Shown: piece after piece, positions 24,405 through 36,531 of the stretch
Layout of the letters: every line of letters begins with the position of its first letter
How positions within the stretch are numbered: the stretch's first letter is position 1
Assembly (NCBI RefSeq): GCF_009730915.1
Contig: NC_052481.1
Location: forward strand, 20,124,461 to 20,188,460
Source: Dioscorea cayenensis subsp. rotundata
Taxonomy: Eukaryota; Streptophyta; Magnoliopsida; Dioscoreales; Dioscoreaceae
Direction: 5' to 3'
DNA length: 64,000 bases
Notes under the pieces: generated by a model
What the model was told of the DNA's origin: nothing
Database searches by the model: none
What the model saw: only the letters and a program-made list of their open reading frames with translations
Program-made: the position numbers and the translations under genes

Positions 24405-26465
24405 CACTGCATGGCAGGCCTCGAAGAGAGTCCGAAAAGAATAGCCATCGACGAAAAACAACAAGAGGAATCAAAGAATGCGAACATTCAGGCTTGCTAC
24501 ACTTGGAGCAAAGGTAAGCTTGTTCATGCTTCATTGTCTTATTGTGTGTACTTATTCAACAGAGATCCTTTTTTCCATATTTATTATTAATCTCTTGGTG
24601 GGCAGTTGTTCAAGTATTAGGAAGTGCTTTGAAATTTTATTCAATTATAATTTTTTGAGTTTCTGTTTAAATAATAGAACATCAATTGATAGTTTAATTA
24701 CTGTTGACTATGCTAAGTTCTATCTTTAAATTTATAGTGGGCGGCATATTTCAATCTTAAAGTATGTCCTTAGGAAAATTTCGGATACATGAGACAACAA
24801 TGATGTGTATAAAAATTCAAAAGTCTACACACGGTTGGTTGTAAGGTTCGATTCTTCAACATTGAAAATGTACTTTTTAAGAAAAGGACACACACCAATT
24901 CATTTATCTGTCTTTTTCTCCTTGAAGTTTAAACTTTGTGGTAATTTCATGTCATTATTTATCGCTTGGTGAAAAGAACAAATGTATTTGGTTTTAGTTT
25001 TAAGCCATCAATTGGAAAGATTGAAAATCAAGATAGTTTCTTGGATGATGATGATGATGATGTGTAGTGTAATTAAAAGCAAGCATTTGTTGTTGTATGA
25101 TCACATTCATCATTAACTCTTGAAATGCTTGATAATTTCTTATTAGAGGTCTTTTTAAAGTGATTTTAGTATTAATTAGCGTTCAATTTGTTCATCTAAT
25201 GATGATTAGGCCCGTACGAATATTCTCATAAGATAACTTGTTTTCCTTTATAATATTTCCTTTATAATACTCATTAGTAGGTATGAACTTTAAAATAAAT
25301 TGTTTATGCTTAATTTATTTATTTTTTTTAATTCATGAGTTAAATACTCCAGTGCTTAAGAACTGTGACTAGATGATTATTCTTTATTTGTTAAAATCAA
25401 ACTCAACTAATCCTTTGCCGGAACAAGGCCTTTTTTAATTTTTTAAATATTCTGAACCATTATAAACTGGTAATTTCACCTGTTACCCCTTCTTAACAAA
25501 AGCTTCTAAATTTGAAAATTACTTATGAAGGTATAAAACATAGCCGGCTCAACAGTCTGGTATTACAAAAATTAATACTGAAAATTTAACGAGTATTATC
25601 ATGAGATTCTTCTCAAATTAAACCCCATTCATTTTAAGTACACAAACGTTGAGGACGTGCATGTGTGTCTGTCGATGTATATATATATATATATATATAT
25701 AGTTTGACAACTGCACAAATATTTTATTATAATACCTTTACGTTGTCAAGAATTCAAGGCATAAATATAAATGATTCACTAGCAATATACATGTATATAT
25801 GTGCATGCATGACAAACAAATTAGCTGCGTTCATATGTAGAGATTCATGTAAGTAGCACACATCTAGCTACGTACGTGACAATGCGACGTAACAATGAAT
25901 TCTAAAAAAATAAATCAATGGCGTGACAATGAATTATTCTAAAATATAAATGCAAAACAAAGAGAGAAATATGCAAACCATATGTGCCAAGATTTGACAA
26001 AAGGCCCTTCTTTGTTTGTCAACTGAAATGGGATCTCTTTAAAATATGGCCGGCTCCGGCTGAAAAATCATTGAATAAAACCTGGAAAAAGGGACCTATA
26101 ACCTGTACTTTTTCAAAACTTCAATCAAAACACAGAAAGCATTTTCATTTTCATATTCACCAGTCATCAACAGTTCACAATTACTTCATGAAAAACACAT
26201 ATCCACGCGGCAAAACTAATGTTCATCCTGCTTTTGTTGCTTTTTACAGGAAGCCAAATGCAAATGCAAGCTCCTAGTTTACAAACCAAATCCAAGTAGC
26301 AAATCTCACCACCAACCATAGAAATAACACTTCCACAGTTCACTAACCGATAATAGAAGCTTAGTGTCATGATAAGATACAAGGTGCCACGACATTTGCA
26401 TTGCCGGATACGAAGGCCTGTTGTGTGTATGCATTTAAAGCCTGTGGTGCTTAATCATATGAATC
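24405..26465. other. Intergenic spacer, GA 2-oxidase to eIF4A-III
   Basis: AT-rich spacer with (TA)n at about 25677-25700. GTAAGGTTCGATTC near 24840 looks like an isolated Pol III B box, without a matching tRNA fold. No gene is supported. Confidence 0.45.
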
Positions 26466-28460
26466 TTAAATAAGATCAGCTACATTCATCGGCATTTCGT
26501 CAATCTGAGTACTGTAGTACTGCTCAATGTCTCTAAGTATCCTGATGTCATCATTGCGAACAAAGTTGATTGCCACACCCTGCGAATATATTGCTTGTTA
26601 GTACAAAATTATTACTGGTTAAGTCAATCAGATTGGGGTATGCAAGTTGATAGGGATCTGTCAGTAGGACTTAACAGGACAAACATAAAACTGGAACTTG
26701 ATATTACTCAAGATATTTGAAATTACAAAAAAAGACAAAGTCATGTTAACTATGTGAATAAATTGGTTTAACACAACAAGATTGTTAAAAGGATTTACTT
26801 GCAGAAAACAGACGATGAACAAGGAAAAGTTAGAAAACATGGGGCATTCTGAAAAAAAGATAAAACTACCCAGCACACCAAGTTCAGGAATAACTGAAAT
26901 AGAAGGAAATTATTACCTTGCGACCAAAACGCCCTGAGCGACCTATTCGGTGAATGTAAAGTTCTCGATTGTTTGGAAGGTCATAGTTTATCACAAGAGA
27001 AACCTGCAGGTTCAGAAACAAGTCATGCATAGTTCAAAAGCTCAAATAACATAAAAGCTATGTAATGGTCTTCATATTCCGGAAAAGAATAAATGCTAGA
27101 TCTTCCACGAAAAGTAGATGATGGTGAATCACATCTTCTACATCTGTAGGGCTAGCAAAGATTTATATTGGTTACTTGCCTGCTGAACATCAATTCCCCG
27201 GGCCCATACATCTGTTGTAATTAACACGCGGGTTACACCAGATCTGAACTCTGACATTATAGCATCACGTTCCTTTTGAGGCATGTCACCATGCATAGCT
27301 GAGACCGTAAAATTGTTACTTCGCATTTTCTCTGTCAGCCAGTCAACCTGCAACCAAATTATTTAGGGACTGTTCTGATTTTTGTATGAACTCCACAGCT
27401 TCTAATAATTTCATTACAACATTAAAAATAGACTTGGGGCAAAAAGATTATCTCACTAAAACAATCTATCTACACAAAACACTGAAGAATGAAGCCATCA
27501 CTTTCTAGTATTCAATCCATCTCCGCCACAGGAATAAAGTTGAGAAGAGCCAATAGTAATTGAGCATTTATAAGGCAAATAATAATTGTCATAACACATT
27601 TATTGACATCTTTCCTTTTAAAATAATCCATTAAGTATGTGTAAATACATCCTCACTAACGATGGATTTTAATCAAGGGCTTCAAAGGAGGATTAAAAAG
27701 TCCAAACATGCTTGAAACATGGTTGTTCAAATCACAATACTACTACATCATCAGAATTTTTCCTATTATTATTATTATCAAATGGTAACAATGTTACATT
27801 GAAACATCTCATTCTGTTAGTTTAAGATGGACCGAGCGCATAGATCCAGCGAGGGTTCCTCAACAATAATGATTTAATCCATAACGAACACACAAAAAAC
27901 CAACTTAATGTTCACACCTTAAAGATGTCAAATGATCACATCTTAAAAATTGTCAAACTCATACTTGCGGTGAAGTAGCAGACATCAAGTAAACTAACAA
28001 TAAAGCCATCACTATTGCACAATAGAAGCTTATGCAGTACAGCTCAACTCAAGATGTGAGTAAAATTTAAATTACTGAAATGCACATTACCTTTCTTTTA
28101 GTGTTGCAGAATATAACAGCTTGGGTGATCGTAAGTGTGTCATAGAGATCGCACAGCGTATCAAACTTCCACTCTTCTCTCTCGACAGCAACAAAAAATT
28201 GTTTAATGCCCTGTAATATCAAGAAGAGATAAGAACTACTTGTTCGATATTCTATGCACCCAGGAAAGTATTGATAGAAAAAAACCCAAAACATCAATCA
28301 CCTCTAAAGTCAACTCATCACGCTTGACAAGGATTCTAACTGGTTCAGTCATGAATTTACTGGTAATTTCCAATATTTCATGAGGAAGAGTGGCAGATAT
28401 CAAAACAACCTGAAAAATACAAAATTCAAATTACAGACTTTGTCATGAACCATAAAGAAA

Positions 28461-28495
<35 letters not shown>

Positions 28496-31400
28496 CAAAT
28501 ATGTGTTTGCTAACTCTCTGACAAGACAACTGCATATACAATCTCTTACAACAATCTATAATGAATACCATTTCAACATTTGTTTTTTGGTATAATAAGA
28601 CATGCAGGAAAACATCTTGTTAGAAGCTATCTAAATGAAATTCTCTTCATACTTTTGTAGCAATTAGAAGTGAAGCATATTTATATATTTATAGAAATAC
28701 ACAGAAATAAAAACATAATAAACATTAGTTCACACAAGGACAAATTAATAACAGACTCACATTTTGATTAAGAGGACATTGGATAAAAAAAAATCAGAAA
28801 TGGCATTTACCAACATCAAGCTTGGCAATGCACAGTAAGGTAGTTTATTTCAAGCATGAGAAATCAAGCTGATGGCTCTAACTTGATAGATAACAACTCA
28901 AGGAGCAGTTTCATTTTCTATCAATGAAAATCAAATGTGCATTCAAGAATTCCGATCATCTCATACATCCAGAAAATGAGATGAGTGGTATAGTTTGGTG
29001 AGACTATATTTGGCTCAACAGCAGAAAAGGTTAAGACAAGGTAAAAGAAAACTAATGTACCTGTAATTCAGGAGGAAGATATCGATACACATCATATATC
29101 TGATCCTTGAAGCCTCTGCTCAGCATCTCATCAGACTCATCCTGTCCAATACCATTGAGTTAGCCAAAGAAAATGCTAACTGCAAAATACAAGATAAGAA
29201 TTAAATTCAAACCAATGAACTTACAAGGATCAAAAGTTTGATAGATCTTGTACGCAAGGTCCTTCTCTTTATCATGTCACAAACTCTTCCAGGGGTTCCT
29301 GAGACAACATGAACTCCATACTCAAGCTTCCTGATATCTTCACCGATGCTCTTCCCACCAATGCATGCATGAGCTTGCACATTTATGTAATCACCAATAG
29401 CCAATATGACTTTCTCAGTTTGTTGGGCAAGTTCTCTTGTAGGTGATAGAATCAGAGCCTGCACTCTGCAACAGGACATGAGACAATTTGATTATAAGCA
29501 ATTACACCTAAATGAAATTCAAAAGATGCAGGTATCCAAAAGAATTATAGTCAAGACATGTTCAGCAAGTAAGAAAAGAGCAACAAAAGGACAACACATA
29601 AGCAAAAGTTAAATACAGAAAAAAAATATCTACGTCCAGACTTAATGTAATCTTATTTACACCAAAGCCAACTTTTTTGGCTCCTAAAATCCAGAAATCA
29701 ATAATTTACCGCTAATGATACCCTAGTATGGATGGAATAACATATATGCCAGAGTTTATGTAATCTCATCTACCCCCAAAGCCAAAATTAAGGAAAATAA
29801 AAATACAAACCAACCATCCTTCTCTATCACACCCTCTCATTTTCTCCACCCAAGCCCCCTGTTGCTCAGGCTTGGAGCTCATGAGAGAACACATGGGTAA
29901 GGCAAGATGAATTGTCCACCCCCTTATGGAAATTTCTTTTGCATAAAGAAAATAAACCCGCAAAATTCTAACAGAATAATTAACTAAAATTACAACAAAA
30001 TTTACATCAATAGCACATTGTCACAAATCAAATTGAAATTTCATTGTAATGATATTCTGAACCAAGCGGGAGGAGTAATGAGGAGAATCTCTCATTAGGC
30101 AAAGAGCAGCAATAAGCAATGACATTAAGAACCAAAAATGAGAAATAAGCCGGATTTCTGATTAGGTAAGTTTCCTCCACATAGAGACAACAATAACCCA
30201 CTAGAATCAGAAACAGAAACTAAATAGATACAATAACAAAATTGACACAAAAATCAAAAATCAAGTATTGTGCCACAGGAATGACATTATGAAACAAACA
30301 GAATGAGCAATTGCAACATTGCTGATTAGACAATAAAATCATTTTTAACATAAGGCCTAGGAAAGAGCAGAGAGCGACACAAAGTTAAAGAGTGCAAGGG
30401 AGAAACCAAAAAAACCTCGCAGCAATAGTGATGACCACAACCAGCAAGAACTCTAAAAGAATAAGATGTATAATCCCACAACTTGTCCTCTCTGAATTTT
30501 TTGAGACATAATAACATGCAATTCAATGGCCTAGTTCATGAACAAGCTGACACATGCCAGGTAGAACTGAAGCAATTGCACAACTAGCAGCAGCTATGGC
30601 AACTAGATTCAGTAACTTTTCAAATCACAGGAATCCAGATTAATTTCTCAATTCCCAAAACTCTTACATTAGACACTATTGCACTACACTAATTTCATTT
30701 TTCAAATAGTATAAGAGGGTAAACATCATCTGCCCGATCAACATACTCTAAATGATAATATACTCCTTTTAGTGATTAAACAAACAAGAATGAGTGCCTC
30801 AAAACATGCAACTTTTCCATAGAACATCATTAACAAACTCTAGCAATATGGTGACACAATAGCCCAGCAAGGTAGCCTCATTTAACAAACATCTTGCACA
30901 TTGCCTCAAATGTCTTCCCCCAAATTAACTCGGAAAACAATATACACATCTAAATAAAACAGTAATCAAGATGCTAACTATAGCATTTTTTTATAAAACC
31001 ATAAAATCTACGCAGAAAAACCAAGCAATTTCAAAATAAAATTAGATGTAAAGATCCTGAATTTTTAGCAGCGATATCACAGAGATCAAAAATAAAAACA
31101 ATAACAAGTTTCAGGGTGAACCCTTCCAAACTCCTAACAAAAATCTCCAAAAACATAGCAACCGCCATAAAATCAGCAAAAATAAGAGGAAGAGAAGAAC
31201 CCATACTCTCTTGAGGCCGTGTCTACCATCTGGCAAACGGAGAGTGCGATCATGGATGTCTTTCCAGTGCCGGACTGGGCTTGTGCAATGACGTCGCGGC
31301 CGCTGACGATGGGCAAGATGGCGCGTTGCTGTATAGCTGATGGTTTCTCGAATCCATAAGCATAGATCCCGCGAAGAAGGTCATCACGGATTCCCATCTG

Positions 31401-31526
31401 GTCGAAGCTGGTGATAGCCTCCACCCCCGGCGTGGTATCGAACACCAAGTTCTCATCGTCCAGTCCCCGCCCCGCCGCCTGCCTACTCCGCGGAGCCGCC
31501 GCAGCCGCCGTTCCCGCCGTCGCCAT
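26466..31526 (-). CDS. EIF4A3: DEAD-box RNA helicase eIF4A-III (exon junction complex core)
   Basis: Eight exons: 31526-31207, 29465-29225, 29141-29061, 28409-28302, 28210-28091, 27347-27180, 27003-26917 and 26579-26466. They give 412 aa in a clean frame. eIF4A-III clamps spliced mRNA as the core of the exon junction complex with MAGO/Y14. The helicase motifs are complete: Q motif [12 protein letters not shown] (59-70), motif [11 protein letters not shown] (81-90), Ia PTREL (115-119), motif II DESD (188-191, DESD as in plant eIF4A-III rather than DEAD), SAT (219-221), motif V ARGIDVQQ (339-346) and motif [10 protein letters not shown] (364-371). The C-terminus [10 protein letters not shown] is typical of the family. 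The ATG at 31524-31526 sits in CCCATGGCG context. Intron 6 begins with GC instead of GT. Confidence 0.96.
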
Positions 31527-32185
31527 GGGAATCGAGAGGAATCGCAAGCCAAGCTCTGGATGAGATCCGGCGAAGATGGAAACCCTCGTCGATTTTTTAG
31601 GGATTTGAAAGAGACTTCGCTGAAATGTAGCAAATTTGGTTTTCTAGGGCTTCTATTGGCTTTGAGAAATCCAAACCCGTTAACCCGATAAATATTAATT
31701 TCCTGATCTGATTTATTTTATTACTTTGAATATATATTTAAAAATTTGTTTAAAAAAAAAAAAAAGGTGAGAACATGGTCTTTATTATCGCACGTTATTA
31801 ATTGTTATTTTAAAATTAATTTATTAATTTTATAGCCCAACGCAACACTAATTTAGCACAATAAACAAAATATTTCTAAATATTTTTCGATCATAATAAT
31901 ATTTGTATATTTAATTGAGGAACTTATTATTGCTAGAAATATATCATTTGATGTTGAACATGTGCATCACCCCCCATTGGTGATCAAGTGAATTTTCAAA
32001 ATATATATATACAATATGTCATTTTAGGCGTTTAAAAATATTCGCAAATAAAAAAAAAGTAAGAGAAAAAATTAATCAATGGGTTGGGATTTAGAGAGAA
32101 GACACAGGAAAGTGGTCATCAGATACCTAAAGACATTTGTAAATTCAAAATCTAGGTTTGTAACTGTAGCAAAAATAGTTTTTAC
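31527..32185. other. Promoter-side spacer upstream of eIF4A-III
   Basis: The first 120 bp hold the eIF4A-III leader; the rest is AT-rich. A block at about 32082-32160 (TTTAGAGAGAAGACACAGGA...AATTCAAAATCTAGG) recurs in diverged form at about 32670-32750, on the other side of the probable LTR. Confidence 0.5.
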
Positions 32186-32600
32186 TGTTGAAGAGCATGC
32201 TTGTAATTAATGGGTTTGGTAAGTGTCATGTTTACTACATGACAATTAGGTATGTGTCTTGTAAGCTATAGTTAAGTTTGGTAAGTGTCATGTTAGCTAC
32301 ATGACAATTAGGTATGTGTCTTATAAGTTATAGTTAGGACTTGAAGCCTATATAAGGCCCCCTTGGGTTGTAAGGAAGAACACACATCCTTAGATCAAAG
32401 AGATGATCCTTACATCCTTAGTCCCATCTTTTGTATCCCTCCAATAACTCCAATGAAATAAAGAAGTCCTTCTTTGTTCATACATCTCTCTCTTTAATAT
32501 TTGTGCTTATGCTTCTTTCCCTCTAACTCTTTAAGCTTCTGCCATAACCGTTACTTTACCCCGGATGAACCCCGGAGTAAGTTGAACGGCATCCCCAACA
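32186..32600 (+). mobile_element. Probable solo LTR of a Copia-type retrotransposon
   Basis: The 415-bp block starts TGTTG and ends CAACA, the usual Copia LTR ends. It contains a TATA-like CTATATAAGG near 32348-32357 followed by a leader-like GTAAGGAAGAACACAC. A poly(A) signal context (CAATGAAATAAAG, near 32450) follows. Flanking pentamers are TTTAC and TCCAC, so no intact target duplication survives. No primer-binding site or gag/pol sequence follows, which suggests a solo LTR. Confidence 0.5.
32214..32336 (+). repeat. Tandem duplication of 62 bp in the LTR promoter region
   Basis: Two near-identical copies begin GTTTGGTAAGTGTCATGTT at 32214 and 32276. Each contains CTACATGACAATTAGGTATG. 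They lie just before the TATA-like box, as U3 enhancer repeats often do. Confidence 0.75.
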
Positions 32601-33281
32601 TCCACGTCCCCATCTCTCAGACGGCGCGACGCATGTGGATCTATAGATGTTTTTAGAAGACATATATTAGGGTTTAGAGAGAGGACACAGGAGATAGGGT
32701 CATTGAATACCTGAGGGCATTCATAAATTTAAAATTTATGAATGTTTTTTCCGAAGATGCACTCATATATATATATATGTATATATAATTGTATTTTTTA
32801 AAAAAATAAAAAAAATCTTTTAATCTTAAATATGTAACGGTAATCACAGATATAATTAAAGTTATCATATGTCCATTCTTTAAGTGTTTACAGCTCTTAA
32901 AGTGGAGAAGCAAAAATTGAAGGTGTTATTCAACACTATTAAAAAAAACTTTGATTTTTGGGTGTTTCCAAGGGGCAACTAGAGTGATCTAAGAGAGTCT
33001 ATGATCTACCTAGGCTTCGGCAAAATTTGCATGATGTTTTGGAGCCATCACATAAGATGAAGCATCTCACCTTCCTCTTTAGGGTCATTTCAGTTCAGTT
33101 TTTAATTTTTATGTCTTCTTATATTCACACCCAATGAATTGTTTATTTTATATATATAAATATATATTTCTCTTTGTATTTTATTGTTGTCCGTCTTGTC
33201 ACTCTCTTCTCTAATGTAATCCATGTATTTTTTTTTTTATCTTATTATTAATATATATATAGCTTATCCACCTTATAAAAA

Positions 33282-33322
<41 letters not shown>
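33282..33322. repeat. (ATT)n microsatellite
   Basis: About 13 ATT units in intergenic DNA. Confidence 0.9.
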
Positions 33323-33324
<2 letters not shown>

Positions 33325-33630
33325 AAAATGAGCTGTCCGGATCTTGTGTTAGCCCATAACCTCTAACTAAATACTAAATTGGAGTATGGTTATCCAACTA
33401 AATTCTTTAATTAATTATTTATTTAATTATTTTACAAATAAAATCAATAAAACTCTGAATTAATTAAATAGTAAATGTTTAAATGTTGTCATTTATTCTA
33501 ATTAATATTAAGTAATCTAGCTCTTAATTCCCCCATAATAATTTCAAATGGCCAAATATTATCCCAAGCTCGTTTTATAATTATTAGTACAAAGGCAAGT
33601 TAAACATGTCTTAATTTTACATAATTTAGT

Positions 33631-33631
33631 A

Positions 33632-33691
<60 letters not shown>
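33631..33691. repeat. Back-to-back (AAT)n(ATT)n inverted microsatellite
   Basis: About eight AAT units run directly into about twelve ATT units, which makes a long palindromic tract able to form a hairpin or cruciform. Confidence 0.9.
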
Positions 33692-33692
<1 letters not shown>

Positions 33693-34329
33693 TTATTTTA
33701 CAATAAGTGCAATAGCCCCAACTTAAAGGTTTGTCTAGGACAAGTAAATGCTGAGATAATTAGTTATGGTGGTTTATTGATACTTTAGGAACTTATTAAC
33801 TCGGACAGTATCATGAACAACACCTTACTCAAAAATAGTAAATGAACAATATTCAAGAGTAAAGTTTCGATTCTGTGTTTGTCTATTCACTGCCCAAGTG
33901 ACAATCCATTAGCTAATGGTTGTCTCTTATAATAATCTTCTAAATTTTAAAATAATTCATATGTGAAAATTTTCTAATTAAATTATGGTTAAATAGGTTA
34001 ACTCATGCCAAAAAAGGTGACTTATATGCTTGGGGTTATTTCACTTAGTTTTCTTACTATGGTTTATGTATAATAGTTTTTATTAAGGTTGCATTGGGCT
34101 TGAAATTGGTGCCTAGTTAGCTAGTTCCCCATAAGCCCATTTTTTGGGCCATGATTTGGACCGAATCAAACCTAAAAACTCGTATTAAAACATAAAAATA
34201 AAAATAAAAATGTTAAAAATCTTATTAAATCCACAAATTCTAATTTTTAAAATACATCCGCAATTTATATAAAAAAAAGAGGTCCAAGAAGAGTTTTGTT
34301 TTTTTTGGGGGGGTTTGAATGTCTCTGTG

Positions 34330-34520
34330 TGAATGAAAAATTACTTGTATACCCCTACAAAAAATGATTTTTTAAAAATAGTTTTATGGAAAATTTTATT
34401 TCCTTAGATACCCCTCAACTAAAACCAATATACATTTCATATTAATTTCAAACCTAAAAGTAAATAAAAACAATATACATGGGTATATAAACAAGTATGA
34501 TTTTTTTGGGGGGTATTTTA
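34330..34520. repeat. Degenerate relative of the 4558-5435 MITE termini
   Basis: AAAATTACTTGTATACCCC at 34337 and, inverted, the ATAAACAAGTATGATTTTTT region near 34485 resemble the TTTTTACTTGCATACCCC termini of the MITE at 4558. The copy is short and decayed. Confidence 0.35.
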
Positions 34521-35205
34521 GTAAATAGCTAGTTTAACTAAGTCATTTGCTTTTGAAAAAAATTCTAATTGCTCAAAGAAAACTCAAATTTCTTCCCTTT
34601 GGCACATCACATGTATTCCGTCCAATTATATATTTATTTTCTAGCATTAATATTTTGGATTTTTTCATATAAAAATGTGAACATGGCCTCTAATTCAAAC
34701 CCACATTAATACTAAACTCATATTTTAAAATTTTAGAATTCTTATGTTACTTTGCCAGTATAGTTTTGAGATTATTCAGTTCTTTAATATATTAAAATCA
34801 CCTTGATTAGTGAGGAAAAAATAATAACATTAATCAACAATTAATAATTATTATCTTTCAAATAATAGTTTATAATTAGATATTTAGCCAAAGAAAATTA
34901 TAGCCTAACAGCACACTGTGAAATGTATTAATATAAAACAATCAAAAGATCTTGAGTTTAAATTTGGTTAAAAATGATGGTGATAACGGTTCCTAAGTGT
35001 GGATTTAAACTTATAACTCGAATCCCATGTCTCAATGTGAAAACGTATGGGCTAAACGTTCATTTTTTGCCCTGTGTGCACGTCATTGACAGCACTTGTC
35101 GCATGTATCTTCCTCTTATCAACTTAAACATAATGAAGTGTGAAAGCCATTGATTAACTTGTAACAAAATAATATTCAATATGATAAATTCATTAAAATT
35201 GAACT

Positions 35206-35207
<2 letters not shown>

Positions 35208-35238
<31 letters not shown>
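35208..35238. repeat. (AAT)n microsatellite
   Basis: About ten AAT units. The surrounding 34.5-36.1 kb spacer shows no gene. Confidence 0.9.
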
Positions 35239-36178
35239 TGTCAGACCAAACCAAAGCTTAATAAATACAACCCAGTCTAAGTCTACCAAACCCGTTGGAT
35301 TGAACAAGCAATGGAAGTTTATTTTGAATATTTCTTTTACCATTTAATTGATCCAATTGATTACATGCCATAATTATGTCTTACAAGGGTAAGACCGTCA
35401 TAAGGTTAATTAAATACTTAGTCCAATTTCCACAAATCTTTCTAAACGCGTTCTTCGTGACCATTGATAATTCAATGGAACAATGTAGAATTTTTTCATT
35501 TAATTATCAATTTTTTCAATTTATATTATATATATATATATAAGTAGAGACAAAAACAAACATCAAATAAATAGTAAATACGCCAATGACTTATTAATCT
35601 ATTAGCATGATCTTTAATGTAGAATATTTGTATATTACAGAGGAGACGGATTCAAAGCTCAGTATATTAAGATTGTAACTCAATGTTTGTGCAAGCTTGT
35701 AACACATTGTCTACCTTTCATTTAAAGAAAAATAGTATTCACAAACTTTCATAGATATATGAACTGTTAAATTTTCAATCAAACGGTCATTCAGATAGTA
35801 TTTACAGTACGGAAAAATTGAGGATGTATATATATATATATATGTGAATGATGTTAACATTTGCAAGGGTGCATTCATAAATATACGAGGGCAAAAATAT
35901 ATCCGTTAGAAGTAGGGCATGACCCTAATTTCATTTTTTTATTAAACTAAAGATTAAATATCTTATTATCCTAATCACATTAGTAATTCAAATCAGGGAA
36001 AGTACATCAATTTTCATTGGTTTTAGTTTTATAATAACTCCCATCACACTAAAACTCAATTAACAATTAAATAGTTTACATTACCCTAATCACATTACAA
36101 GTTAAAAAAATTAAAAATTAAAATAATCCAGAGCTCACCACTTGGCTCCAAACCGTCCGATCACCAAAATCTCAAACT

Positions 36179-36188
36179 GCCACGTGGC
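36179..36188 (+). promoter_or_regulatory. Palindromic G-box / ABRE in the Grx-DEP-DUF547 promoter
   Basis: A perfect 10-bp palindrome GCCACGTGGC lies about 290 bp upstream of the TATA box. CACGTG cores bind plant bZIP and bHLH (PIF-type) factors. Use in vivo is inferred. Confidence 0.55.
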
Positions 36189-36471
36189 ACAAGATTAAGC
36201 CCCCAGTGACCAGTCAACCCGACCAAGCAAACCAGTCTCTCTTCCAAACCAAACCAAAAGGCAAAGTTCAAATCCCTTAACCCAATTCCCCAAAACACCC
36301 TTCCCATTTCCCTTAATTTACGTAACTACCCTCTTCCCCACAAGGAGGGGCATGAATGTCATTTCACACCCCCAAACGCATTCACCCCACGCCTCCTCCT
36401 GATCGCCGGCGCCCAAGCCGCAACTATCGAAAGCAACGATTTTCCCATTTTGACCTCGTCTTCGTCCTTTT

Positions 36472-36479
36472 TATAAATA
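36472..36479 (+). promoter_or_regulatory. TATA box of the Grx-DEP-DUF547 gene
   Basis: TATAAATA lies 60 nt before the ATG, followed by a C-rich and then purine-rich leader (AGACAAAGAAGAAGAGAG). Spacing suits a TATA-driven start near 36505. Confidence 0.65.
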
Positions 36480-36531
36480 CCCCCCCGCCTTCTTCTCTAA
36501 TTCCCAAACACGAAGACAAAGAAGAAGAGAG

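Noticed and set aside
24835-24860. Isolated Pol III B-box-like GGTTCGATTC
   Set aside because: No A box at the right distance and no cloverleaf, so not called a tRNA or SINE.
31527-31547. Extended eIF4A-III N-terminus from an upstream TTG codon
   Set aside because: The extension uses TTG and is not typical of the family; ATG at 31526 has good context.
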